In this document: one piece after another, positions 26,024-34,087 of the stretch
How the letters are laid out: each line of letters starts with the position of its first letter
Position numbering within the stretch: position 1 is the stretch's first letter
Assembly (NCBI GenBank): GCA_910583965.1
Contig: CAJUAE010000022.1
Span: 1-40,054, forward strand
Length of the DNA stretch: 40,054 bases
Direction of reading: 5' to 3'
Source: an uncultured Lachnospiraceae bacterium
GTDB lineage: Bacteria; Bacillota; Clostridia; Lachnospirales; Lachnospiraceae
Notes under the pieces: model-generated
The model's database searches: none
The model's input: only the letters and a program-made list of their open reading frames with translations
Told to the model about the DNA's origin: nothing
Made by a program: the position numbers and the translations under genes

Positions 26024-27514
26024 ATGAAGAAAAAAATATTAATAACAGCTTTGGCAACGATACTCTTGGGCAGCTCACTTTCTGTATATGCTGCTCCGCA
26101 ATATATGGATGATGGTGCAATATTTGACGCAGAATGGTATTTGGAACAAAACCCTGATGTCGCAACAGCGTTTCCTGCAAATGTTTCCCCAGAAACACTC
26201 TATCAGCACTATCTTATGTTTGGAATGAAAGAAGGCAGAACTCCCTACAATACCGCCACCTTTGATCCTAATAATGTACTTCCAAACACAGGTCCCACAA
26301 CAATTCCCACACCAGTAGCACCATCTAATCTAACCCCAACCACTTCCAATAATCAAAACGCGCAAAACTATCGTTGGTACAACAATTATAACTGGAACTG
26401 GGCACAGACTGTAAAATCGTATCTATATGAAAATCCTGATGGCGGCGTTACTCGGGTAGAATATATTGATGACAAAATCATAGTGGAGGATTACGACAGT
26501 CATCTCTATTTGCGTTCAAACCGTACCATTCCTATGGAATTATCCTTGTGGGGCGGATTTTTTGCCGGAGAAAAATATAACTTTTTTATATTTGGTCAAG
26601 AGAATCCTTCCCAAAATAACGACACCGAAGTTATTCGCGTCGTAAAATATTCTAAAGACTGGAAACGTTTAGGACAGACAAGTCTACGCGGCGCCAACAC
26701 CACTATCCCGTTCGATGCTGGCTCTTTGCGCTGTGCTGAATATGGCGACTATTTATATATTCGTACCTGTCATGAAATGTATGCATCATCGCGCGATGGA
26801 AAAAATCATCAGGCAAATCTAACACTTACAGTACGCCAAAGTGATATGCGGCTCACAGACACTTACTACATTGTTATGAATAATAGTGTTGGTTATGTTA
26901 GTCATTCTTTTAATCAGTTTGTGCTGATTGATCAAGAACGAAATATTGTCACGCTTGATCACGGTGATGCCTATCCGCGTAGTATTGTACTAATGCGATA
27001 TAATAATACAAAAGCGGGTGAGGACAAATTTAGTGGAAGTGTAACTTCTAGTTCACTTCTAACTTTTGCTGGAACAGTAGGAGATAATAACACAGGAGCG
27101 TCGATAGGAGGTTTTGCTGAGACTACAAATGGTTATGTAACTGCACTAAACTATGATACTACAAATACTGGTATGCGTGACATTTACATAAGCTATACTA
27201 CCAAAAATGGACTTAATTCAACCTTAACTGGTGTTACATCACTGACAGGAATGTTTACTCCTGTTCTTGCTCCTACAGGTCTTGACGGTGGTTATCTAAT
27301 GTGGACCGATGTTAACGGAGCCTTTTATTACACTAGGTATGCAGACGGCGGCGTAGTTGGAACAATCAGCACAGCAGATGCAGCATTGTCAGACTGCCAA
27401 CCCATTTGTTATAACGGGGAAGTTCTCTGGTATGTCACCTCCAATACGAGTCCTATTTTCTACAAAATAGATGCCGCAGGAATGCTTTCTCGAATTCCTG
27501 CAAACGGACAATAA
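26024..27514 (+). CDS. Secreted protein with an N-terminal FDxxWYLxxNPDV repeat
   Basis: A 496-residue exported protein. The signal peptide has KKK, a hydrophobic core and a likely cut near SVYAA (residues 20-24). Residues 34-72 form a short module (FDAEWYLEQNPDVA ... YQHYLMFGMKEGRTP) seen, often repeated, in clostridial surface proteins. A Pro/Thr/Asn-rich linker (about 78-112) follows, then a large beta-rich domain with aromatic and Asp/Gly turns, which may be a propeller (inference). There is no sortase motif or membrane anchor, so it is probably released or wall-bound through the module. GGAGG lies 4 bases before the ATG. It sits on the opposite strand between the two halves of the DUF4132/MoxR locus and ends at a shared terminator. 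Confidence 0.82.
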   Translation: MKKKILITALATILLGSSLSVYAAPQYMDDGAIFDAEWYLEQNPDVATAFPANVSPETLYQHYLMFGMKEGRTPYNTATFDPNNVLPNTGPTTIPTPVAPSNLTPTTSNNQNAQNYRWYNNYNWNWAQTVKSYLYENPDGGVTRVEYIDDKIIVEDYDSHLYLRSNRTIPMELSLWGGFFAGEKYNFFIFGQENPSQNNDTEVIRVVKYSKDWKRLGQTSLRGANTTIPFDAGSLRCAEYGDYLYIRTCHEMYASSRDGKNHQANLTLTVRQSDMRLTDTYYIVMNNSVGYVSHSFNQFVLIDQERNIVTLDHGDAYPRSIVLMRYNNTKAGEDKFSGSVTSSSLLTFAGTVGDNNTGASIGGFAETTNGYVTALNYDTTNTGMRDIYISYTTKNGLNSTLTGVTSLTGMFTPVLAPTGLDGGYLMWTDVNGAFYYTRYADGGVVGTISTADAALSDCQPICYNGEVLWYVTSNTSPIFYKIDAAGMLSRIPANGQ

Positions 27515-27581
27515 AAATTTCTCTACGCACGCACTGGACACGGGCTGCTCTTGTTCTATTGTTTCTTTCCGCGCCGTGCGG

Positions 27582-27626
27582 AAAAATAACAGGTAGTTGT
27601 TATTAAACAAGCTACCTGTTATTTTT
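27582..27626 (+). terminator. Bidirectional terminator between convergent genes
   Basis: Arms 27582-27596 and 27612-27626 form a 15-bp perfect stem (core AACAGGTAG / CTACCTGTT) with a 15-base loop and A/T tracts on both sides. It serves the secreted-protein gene on the plus strand and the MoxR-VWA-SWIM operon on the minus strand. A smaller hairpin (TTTCCGC / GCGGAAA, 27566-27584) lies just before it. Confidence 0.9.
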
Positions 27627-27629
27627 CAC

Positions 27630-27959
27630 TCAGTCTATGTAGTAACAAACGCCCTTATCGCACTCAATTTTTCCTTTGCACAAATGCACATATTGATTCA
27701 CATTTGTATAAACATTGATTAAAGAATCCTCTTTCTTTTTTATCTGATGACGACGCATTGTCAAACCATTCGCAAGCTGTAAGAGCATATCTGATAATAA
27801 TTGCATACCATATGCTGCTGTCTGTTTCTGCATAGTTTTTATCGCCTCAAGGGTACTGTCGTGAACAGTATCAAAACCACTCTGATATAAATCTTCCATG
27901 AGATTTTCCACATCACACATCAATTGTTGTAGCACCGCTTCTTTGCTGGGAATCTCCAT
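27630..27959 (-). CDS. Small helical protein at the end of the MoxR-VWA-SWIM operon
   Basis: A 109-residue soluble protein, predicted mostly helical (KEAVLQQLMCDVENLMEDLY, GMQLLSDMLLQLANGL), ending in a cysteine-containing tail (CKGKIECDKGVCYYID). I do not recognise a family. Helix pattern and size recall the helical segment of the neighbouring SWIM protein around MQGFLEELLDTGLSRTSQDAL: both have a leu-rich EDL/EEL-Y/D-SGF/TGL turn followed by a short helix, so it could be a partner or a partial duplicate of that segment (inference). I chose the ATG at 27957-27959 with GGGAG 8 bases upstream. A GTG at 27968 is an alternative. It is separated from the SWIM gene by a MITE-like element. Confidence 0.7.
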   Translation of the reverse strand: MEIPSKEAVLQQLMCDVENLMEDLYQSGFDTVHDSTLEAIKTMQKQTAAYGMQLLSDMLLQLANGLTMRRHQIKKKEDSLINVYTNVNQYVHLCKGKIECDKGVCYYID

Positions 27960-27976
27960 CTCCGCCACTCCCTTTC

Positions 27977-28142
27977 CTAGAGCGTGTTTGAAAATTTATT
28001 CCTATCACCTGCACGCCCCATTTTGCGTGATATTCGCGCCAAATTCAGGTTACATAGCCCGCTATGCGCCCTTCATTTGGCACAAATCTCCCACAAACTG
28101 TGACGCACATCTGGCAGAAAGCATTTTTCAAACATGCTCTAG
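27977..28142. mobile_element. MITE-like palindromic element, 166 bp
   Basis: Terminal inverted repeats CTAGAGCGTGTTTGAAAA (27977-27994) and its counterpart at 28125-28142 match at 17 of 18 positions. The two 80-base halves are imperfect inverted copies along their full length, with further pairs GCCAAAT/ATTTGGC and CATAGC/GCTATG at the tip, so the whole element can fold into one long hairpin. It encodes nothing. The outer CTAG may be part of the repeat or a duplicated target site; being a palindrome, it cannot be decided. It starts 8 bp after the stop of the SWIM gene and ends about 17 bp before the next start codon. Confidence 0.7.
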
Positions 28143-28150
28143 CACTAATT

Positions 28151-30046
28151 TTAAATTTCTCGCAGTTCATTCTTTTTAAAAACAGTAATTGGATACATGC
28201 GAATCCTACCATCGCGCAAATATATTTTTCCAAAAAAATATGGTAGATTATCATTTGTAATTTTTTCTAAATAACGGATTCCTTCCGCCTCATTTTTAGA
28301 ATAAATAAGTTCTATCACTACCATTTTTCCTCGTTCATCATATAGATTCATAGAAAGCTTTTGTTCTGTTTCCAGAAAAACTGCTGAATCACAAGATGCT
28401 GGTTTTAAAAATACAAGTTTCATCTGTGGTGATTCTGTCAAATAAGAATTATCTGTATCAGAATTATTGTAGACAGATGTATCACTTGTCATAACAGTAT
28501 CTATATGTTTGTCCGCATTAAAAAAATCTTGAAAAATTTGTACAAAATCTTTGTAATACCATTTTCCTAGCATACCTGTTGTCAGCATATTTTCGCCTGT
28601 TCTCTCTCCCGTCAATTGCCCTTTTGTCTCCTTGCTAGAAGATAAGCGACCTCTGTTATCACACTTCGCATCCACCAAATGAATATATGAAAATGCAAAA
28701 TTGCGAAAAGGAACCGTCAACCCCCAAGGAGATTCCTGCGAGTGATACTGCGGCGTATAATATGTTACGTTTGCATCATTATCATAAAAAATGGGTCGCG
28801 CCTGTGTGAATGTATACCATGTTTTCGTATTCTGTTCTAAAAAATAAACTGTATCTCCCTCATATCCACTCTTACTTATAAAGTGTTCTGTTGCAATGCC
28901 AATTAAATCTAATTCGAGTGCAGACATATACTCTGCTCGAAACGCTCCTGCCAACTTTGATACAGCAAATGCATTTTGTGCCTGTTTTAGCAGCATAGTC
29001 TGTCGATTAAGTTTGGTAAGTTGATGCATCAAAGTTTGTATTCCAAGTGACGCTACCCGTTTCATATACTTTTGATAGGAATCCTGCAATCGTCTCCAAT
29101 CATTCTCAAAATTGGGTAATTTTGCATTGTGGCAGATGATTGCCATTCGTTCCATATGGTCCAATGCGTCTTGTGATGTTCTGGACAATCCTGTATCTAA
29201 TAATTCCTCCAAAAATCCTTGCATCTCCAAGGTAACATCTTGCACTTGCTCCATATTATATTCCGTGTCTGCACCTTTCATCTGCTCTAAATCGTCAATT
29301 TGCAGTTGTCCCAAATCCAACTTACACCATAGAACTGCCTCTGCCTTGTGAACACAAAAGTCTTTTTTGTGACAGGTACATGTCGAATACTCCAACGGAA
29401 ATAAAAGTTTGACACTCATTGACTTGGCTAAGGGTTGTACAATTGCAACACTTGAGTAAGTAATTTGTGGTTTTCTGTTTGCCTTAGCACATCTTACAAA
29501 TTCTTCCAATTTTCTTGTCCCCAATGCTTTACAAAGCTTTTCCACTGGGTAATCTGCAATCTGCTGTGTCACCTTCTGTATCATTGTACTGCTTGATGAT
29601 TGGTCATGATCAGTTGATTTCTCAAATTCCTCTGATGTACAATTTGCCAATTCCTGCATGTTTTCTTTATTGGTACTTTCAATTTTTCTTTTAGATGCTG
29701 ACTCACTTCCCACTTGTTCCTCTGCAACTATTTCTTTGGAAGTTGGCTTGCTCGACTGGTTTTCATTTACGACTGCTGCCTTCAATGCCAAGATTCCTTG
29801 CACAACATGGCGGCATATACTTCTTGACGGACAAGAACAAGTGCTCTCTCCAAGTGGCAATTTAATCTGCACAGTCTCCTCACCGACATGCACTTTTACT
29901 TCGTTCTCCTCAAAAACTGTCTTTTGCGAAATCTCACAGGGTATTGTCTCCATGTCTTTATATGCCCGTTTCACAATTCCCTTGTTGGAAATGCCAATTA
30001 GATAATCGTCATCAATTTCCTGTAATACTGATTGCCAATCACTCAT
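28151..30046 (-). CDS. Protein with two SWIM zinc motifs (YehQ-like)
   Basis: A 631-residue protein with two SWIM-type zinc motifs: Cys70-x-Cys72...Cys78-x-His80 (CSCPSRSICRH) and Cys223-x-Cys225...Cys231-x-His233 (CTCHKKDFCVH). SWIM domains bind nucleic acid or protein. The rest is a Lys/Ser/Glu-rich linker (95-150), helical segments (280-370) and a beta-rich C-terminal half. Size and context correspond to E. coli YehQ, which lies next to yehL, yehM and yehP. AGGAGG is 6 bases before the ATG and the VWA gene ends 10 bp upstream, so expression is coupled. Two SWIM motifs in one chain is worth noting. A role as adaptor or sensor is inferred from context. Confidence 0.88.
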   Translation of the reverse strand: MSDWQSVLQEIDDDYLIGISNKGIVKRAYKDMETIPCEISQKTVFEENEVKVHVGEETVQIKLPLGESTCSCPSRSICRHVVQGILALKAAVVNENQSSKPTSKEIVAEEQVGSESASKRKIESTNKENMQELANCTSEEFEKSTDHDQSSSSTMIQKVTQQIADYPVEKLCKALGTRKLEEFVRCAKANRKPQITYSSVAIVQPLAKSMSVKLLFPLEYSTCTCHKKDFCVHKAEAVLWCKLDLGQLQIDDLEQMKGADTEYNMEQVQDVTLEMQGFLEELLDTGLSRTSQDALDHMERMAIICHNAKLPNFENDWRRLQDSYQKYMKRVASLGIQTLMHQLTKLNRQTMLLKQAQNAFAVSKLAGAFRAEYMSALELDLIGIATEHFISKSGYEGDTVYFLEQNTKTWYTFTQARPIFYDNDANVTYYTPQYHSQESPWGLTVPFRNFAFSYIHLVDAKCDNRGRLSSSKETKGQLTGERTGENMLTTGMLGKWYYKDFVQIFQDFFNADKHIDTVMTSDTSVYNNSDTDNSYLTESPQMKLVFLKPASCDSAVFLETEQKLSMNLYDERGKMVVIELIYSKNEAEGIRYLEKITNDNLPYFFGKIYLRDGRIRMYPITVFKKNELREI

Positions 30047-30056
30047 GTTTTTCCTC

Positions 30057-31196
30057 CTAAGCCAAAACTTTTGCGATAAATCCTGACAGTTCTTCTGGTG
30101 TCATGGCTCCGACTGACGCTCCCATATCCGCAAGTACAGACGCCGCGTTTCTATCATAATTGGGTACAGCGTCGTGGTCAAGCGCAGGTAACACAATCAA
30201 TTTTGCACCACTTTCTATAATTCCTTGACTCACTTGATACATTTTGTGATAACCACCACCTTCATAGAGATCTGTCACTAGCACCACCATCGTTCGGTGC
30301 GGTGTCTGAATAAGTTGTGTACAGTATGCAAGCGCGCCACTAATATCTGTTCCACCACCAAGCTGCACACTCATAAGTGTCTCAACTGGGTCACTCACAT
30401 AATCACTCAAATCAACTACATTCGTATCAAAAATCACAAGTTTTGTGTCCAACATTGGAAGGCGCGCAAAAATCCCTGCCATAATAGCACTATGTATCAC
30501 CGAATCTAGCATCGAACCGCTCTCATCCACACAGATAACCACACGCCACTGATTATACTTTTTCATGCGAGAACTAAAATAGACCTGTTTCAATACCAAC
30601 TGTTTTGTATCTATGTCATAGTTTTTCAAATTTCTGCGGATTGTCTTTTTCATATCAATATTTCGTATTGACTTTACTGGACTGCTAATATTACGATTTA
30701 ACCTACCAGAAAAGGATTTTTTTATTTCTTGCTCGAGCTTTTTGGTCAATTCATCCGCCACTTTTCGCACAATCTGGCGCGCAAGCTCTAACACTTCCCC
30801 CTTCATCATATGTTTAAACTGCATAACCGTTTTTAAAAGTTCCTTATTTGGCTCAAGTTTTCGCAGAACTTCAGGGTCAGTCAGAAGCTCCGTCATCCCG
30901 TATTTTTCCAGTGCATGGCGCTCCATAATCTCAACGGTTTTTCGCGGAAAAAGCGTTTTAATTTTCGTGAGCCAATGTGGAATCGTAAGCTGTGAGTCCC
31001 CGCTTCCGCCGCGGCGATCCTGACGGATTTCCTGCTCCTCACCATACTCTCTTGAATATAAGTAATCCAGCACATCTTCCATCTCCATCACTTTCAGCTT
31101 CTCTCCGCCATCTCCCTCTGAAAATAAAATCTGCTCTGCTGCATATTTTCCCAAGACCAACCGCCACCGATTTAAAATTTCCTGTTCCTCTACCAT
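30057..31196 (-). CDS. VWA-domain protein with intact MIDAS (YehP-like)
   Basis: A 379-residue protein, the same size class as E. coli YehP. Residues 1-210 are helical and charged, and a von Willebrand A domain spans about 215-379. The metal-ion-dependent adhesion site is complete: DESGS (Asp224, Ser226, Ser228), Thr283 in GGGTDISGA and Asp309 in VTDLYEGG. VWA proteins of this kind pair with MoxR ATPases, coupling ATP hydrolysis to metal insertion, remodelling or effector activation. There is no signal peptide, so it acts in the cytoplasm. It is preceded by AGGAGGGAG, and the SWIM gene follows 10 bp downstream. Confidence 0.92.
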   Translation of the reverse strand: MVEEQEILNRWRLVLGKYAAEQILFSEGDGGEKLKVMEMEDVLDYLYSREYGEEQEIRQDRRGGSGDSQLTIPHWLTKIKTLFPRKTVEIMERHALEKYGMTELLTDPEVLRKLEPNKELLKTVMQFKHMMKGEVLELARQIVRKVADELTKKLEQEIKKSFSGRLNRNISSPVKSIRNIDMKKTIRRNLKNYDIDTKQLVLKQVYFSSRMKKYNQWRVVICVDESGSMLDSVIHSAIMAGIFARLPMLDTKLVIFDTNVVDLSDYVSDPVETLMSVQLGGGTDISGALAYCTQLIQTPHRTMVVLVTDLYEGGGYHKMYQVSQGIIESGAKLIVLPALDHDAVPNYDRNAASVLADMGASVGAMTPEELSGFIAKVLA

Positions 31197-31235
31197 ACGC
31201 TCCTGACTCCCTCCTATGCATTATAACAGGCTCTT

Positions 31236-31550
31236 TTACTGCTTTATCAAATCCTTATTATAATATCTTTTACTCCTCTTTCTACCATTTACTGTAATAA
31301 AATACATATAATCCTGATTATTAAAATGCCATCCAATCTCTCGAATCACACCGACTATTTCTGGATGATTGACAGGTGACACTAGCTCACCATTAAAAAA
31401 TTGAGGAGGATTTTCCAACTTTCTTATCTTATCAGCAGCAATCAAAAGCCCCTTGACAGGATAAACAATATTAACTGTAGTGCTATCTGTACAAGTTTCA
31501 TATTCAACAACACATTGAAAGAGTTTAGAATCAAAACAGATTCCCCACAT
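31236..31550 (-). CDS. Small unknown protein inserted in the MoxR-VWA operon
   Basis: A 104-residue, probably beta-rich protein with the segments VEYETCTDSTTVNIVYPVKG, SPVNHPEIVGVIREIGWHF and YMYFITVNGRKRSKRYY, the last basic. I do not recognise a family. AGAAGGAG lies about 11 bases before the ATG. It sits between the DUF5682 gene (98 bp upstream) and the VWA gene (39 bp downstream) on the same strand. No equivalent is part of the E. coli yehL-yehM-yehP-yehQ set as I know it. It may be a lineage-specific component, an inhibitor, or an unrelated passenger. The GRKRSKRYY end could bind nucleic acid, which is inference. Confidence 0.7.
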   Translation of the reverse strand: MWGICFDSKLFQCVVEYETCTDSTTVNIVYPVKGLLIAADKIRKLENPPQFFNGELVSPVNHPEIVGVIREIGWHFNNQDYMYFITVNGRKRSKRYYNKDLIKQ

Positions 31551-31648
31551 TTATTTCATTACTCCTTCTGATTCATTTACCGTATAAAATTATCTAAACT
31601 TTATAATCAAACACCACGCAAAATGCTATTTCTATCTCTATATTTTGG

Positions 31649-34087
31649 CTAACTTCCCAACACATGTCGCACATACATGTCTAATTCTCTACCATAAGTA
31701 TACCACTCAGGTAATACCTCTGTACGTTCCATTAATTCACGTCCCGTCTTGTGATGTAGACTTGCTGCTTGCTGCGCTATCTTGTTTATCTCAGCAGGCG
31801 TAAAATAGGCAAATGCCATGCGAAGCTGCGGCAATAATTCCATAAATTCTTCTGCCTCCACTTGACCGAGAAAAGCATCAATTCTCTCAAGCATCTGGCG
31901 CTCGATTAAAATTAAATCCCGCGCTGTAAAAAACAGTCCTCGAAAAAATACTGCGGTCTTTAACAATTGCTCTTTTGTACCTGTCAAATACCCTTGGCAC
32001 ACTGCACTGACCGCCTGCGCATCTTCTTGTCCACCCCCGTAAAGAATACCATGAATACAACCATTCAAACCCGCATGAATCTGTACATCCTCCTGCATCT
32101 GTTGTAGCACTTCATAAAAATCTACACGTTCACTAGCATACTCTTGTCCTTTTCTTCCAGTAATCTGATATAGCAATTTTAGTGCATTCATCCCCGCATC
32201 TAACGTGTCATCGCTCATCCGCGTAATACTTGGAAGAAGCGTGACTAGCTTTCTAACACCTGTGTGCAAAAGTTCGCCAAACTGCAAGTTGGAATTGTAA
32301 AGAGTCCCTAGTTCCTCCATCATAGTCAAAGATTTAAGTGCATCCGCAATTGAATAGAAATCCATATCTTCTAATATTAGTTCATGCACACGCTCATAAA
32401 CCATTTCCAACTGGCTGGAAATTCCCATCTCAAACACTTGTGTTAGTAACAGCGCTGCATCATTCGCTTTCATATCTTTTAAAAGCTGTTCCTGCACAAT
32501 GCTGCCAATTGCTTCCTCTATCGTCGCTCCATGTACGGACACATCAATCAGAGCAGCAAATACCTGCGCACTATACTTGTATTTCCAGATTTCACGAATT
32601 AAATTACGATTTGTTCGCAACTGTAAATTTGGCCCTTTTAACCGCCTTGCAAAATCTGTGTGCAAAAAATTTAACCGATGAAAAAACATACTCATACATC
32701 TATGCTTTTTGCTGGAAAAAATGGAGAGCGTCACGTCTTTTTCTAATGTATTATCTGTTCGGATACCAAAGATACCACACTGATTCTGAAAATCCAAAAT
32801 AATCGGTGGAACATCTGCCATTGTGCAAAGTGCACCGGAACCAGTTCCTGTCATCAAGCGCCGTAAAGCGCGAACTGGCATATCCGACGAAAGATTATAC
32901 TCGCCTTTAACGTAAGATGTTAACACCGCATCCTGTAACTCGTACACACCAGGCTGCGGCTTTTCACGCAGACTGCTAAGTCCTTGTGCCATCTGCCACG
33001 CACAGATTTCATCATATGTGGAAAGTCCACCGTCATCCTTACGCACATTTTTTCCAGTAGTGACAAGAAATTCCAACACTGCTGCCTCATAAGGATTCGA
33101 TATCTGCTCAACAATTCCTTCCCATATTTTCTGGTAAAAACCTGTGTAGGGCATCCCACTTGCATAACCGTTCAGTGCATCTGCTGATTCCATAGAATAA
33201 GGCATCAAATACACACTCTCATCCTGCCCTGGCACATAATGCGTTATACTTTTTGCATGGCAAACAGTTTCCTGCCATTGCGCATCTGATAAACGCTCGC
33301 GTAACCCTGATGTATGAAATCCACCTGTAATTACAAGAATACGCTGCATTTTCTGTTGATTGCTTGCCTTCTTTGGGCTATCAGCATCTTCTTGACTTTG
33401 CGACAACTCGCATCCGCGCAACACCTGCAATGCAATTCGCGCCGCCATATGCTCCTCTCGCGCAAGACATCCTTCTCTCTGCATCACCTCTTTCGGCGTA
33501 TTTTCTCGCGCAAGTGCGCAATAAGTATTTAAGTGTGAAAACCAAAGGTCACTATCCTCATAAATACCATTTATCTCAAAATACTTTTCCCAAAACTCAT
33601 CAAAATTACGTAGTCCCGTTTTTTCACATAATTTTTCAATATACTCATTTCGCGCGAGCAGATAATCGTCATTATAGTTGCGCGGCGCCTCTCCATCTGA
33701 CAGCTTATCCGCTGATGCCGCCAAAATGTCACCGTAGGATAAATCAATAAATGACACTTGTGTCATATTTTTGTCTGCCTCACGCAGCGCAGTTAACTCC
33801 GGCGAATAGTCTAAAAAAGGATAATAACACTTATAATGTTGTTGTTCCTGTGATATTTTTTTCGCCTTATCATGATAGGCATAATAGATAGCAAATGGCG
33901 CGCGCGTGTCTTTGTGCACCATAACTTGAAGCAGCGCATTTGCATTGTCTGGTCCCTCTACCAAAACTGCGTCTGGCTTCCACTCTGCAAAAATCTTCTT
34001 AATATGAAAAGAACATGCCGGACTATGATGACGCACTGGTATTAGCATTATTTCAGCCATTTCCGCGCTTCGTAATATTGTCTCCAT
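31649..34087 (-). CDS. DUF5682 protein (YehM-like)
   Basis: An 812-residue protein of the family of E. coli YehM. The N-terminal domain (about 10-290) opens with PVRHHSPAC (Arg19, His20, His21), then DAVLVEGPDNANALL, and later ITGGFHTSGL, conserved histidine/acidic motifs that resemble the ChaN/EreA-like fold and suggest a metal- or hydrolase-like site (inference). The remaining 500 residues are mostly helical (for example MLERIDAFLGQVEAEEFMEL). The ATG has AGAGGG 6 bases upstream and overlaps the end of the MoxR gene by 40 bases, so translation is coupled. Family function is not established. Constant linkage to MoxR and VWA genes implies one complex or pathway. Confidence 0.88.
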   Translation of the reverse strand: METILRSAEMAEIMLIPVRHHSPACSFHIKKIFAEWKPDAVLVEGPDNANALLQVMVHKDTRAPFAIYYAYHDKAKKISQEQQHYKCYYPFLDYSPELTALREADKNMTQVSFIDLSYGDILAASADKLSDGEAPRNYNDDYLLARNEYIEKLCEKTGLRNFDEFWEKYFEINGIYEDSDLWFSHLNTYCALARENTPKEVMQREGCLAREEHMAARIALQVLRGCELSQSQEDADSPKKASNQQKMQRILVITGGFHTSGLRERLSDAQWQETVCHAKSITHYVPGQDESVYLMPYSMESADALNGYASGMPYTGFYQKIWEGIVEQISNPYEAAVLEFLVTTGKNVRKDDGGLSTYDEICAWQMAQGLSSLREKPQPGVYELQDAVLTSYVKGEYNLSSDMPVRALRRLMTGTGSGALCTMADVPPIILDFQNQCGIFGIRTDNTLEKDVTLSIFSSKKHRCMSMFFHRLNFLHTDFARRLKGPNLQLRTNRNLIREIWKYKYSAQVFAALIDVSVHGATIEEAIGSIVQEQLLKDMKANDAALLLTQVFEMGISSQLEMVYERVHELILEDMDFYSIADALKSLTMMEELGTLYNSNLQFGELLHTGVRKLVTLLPSITRMSDDTLDAGMNALKLLYQITGRKGQEYASERVDFYEVLQQMQEDVQIHAGLNGCIHGILYGGGQEDAQAVSAVCQGYLTGTKEQLLKTAVFFRGLFFTARDLILIERQMLERIDAFLGQVEAEEFMELLPQLRMAFAYFTPAEINKIAQQAASLHHKTGRELMERTEVLPEWYTYGRELDMYVRHVLGS

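Noticed and set aside
32338..32802. Plus-strand 154-codon open frame inside the DUF5682 gene
   Set aside because: Antisense shadow; low-complexity translation and no start signals.
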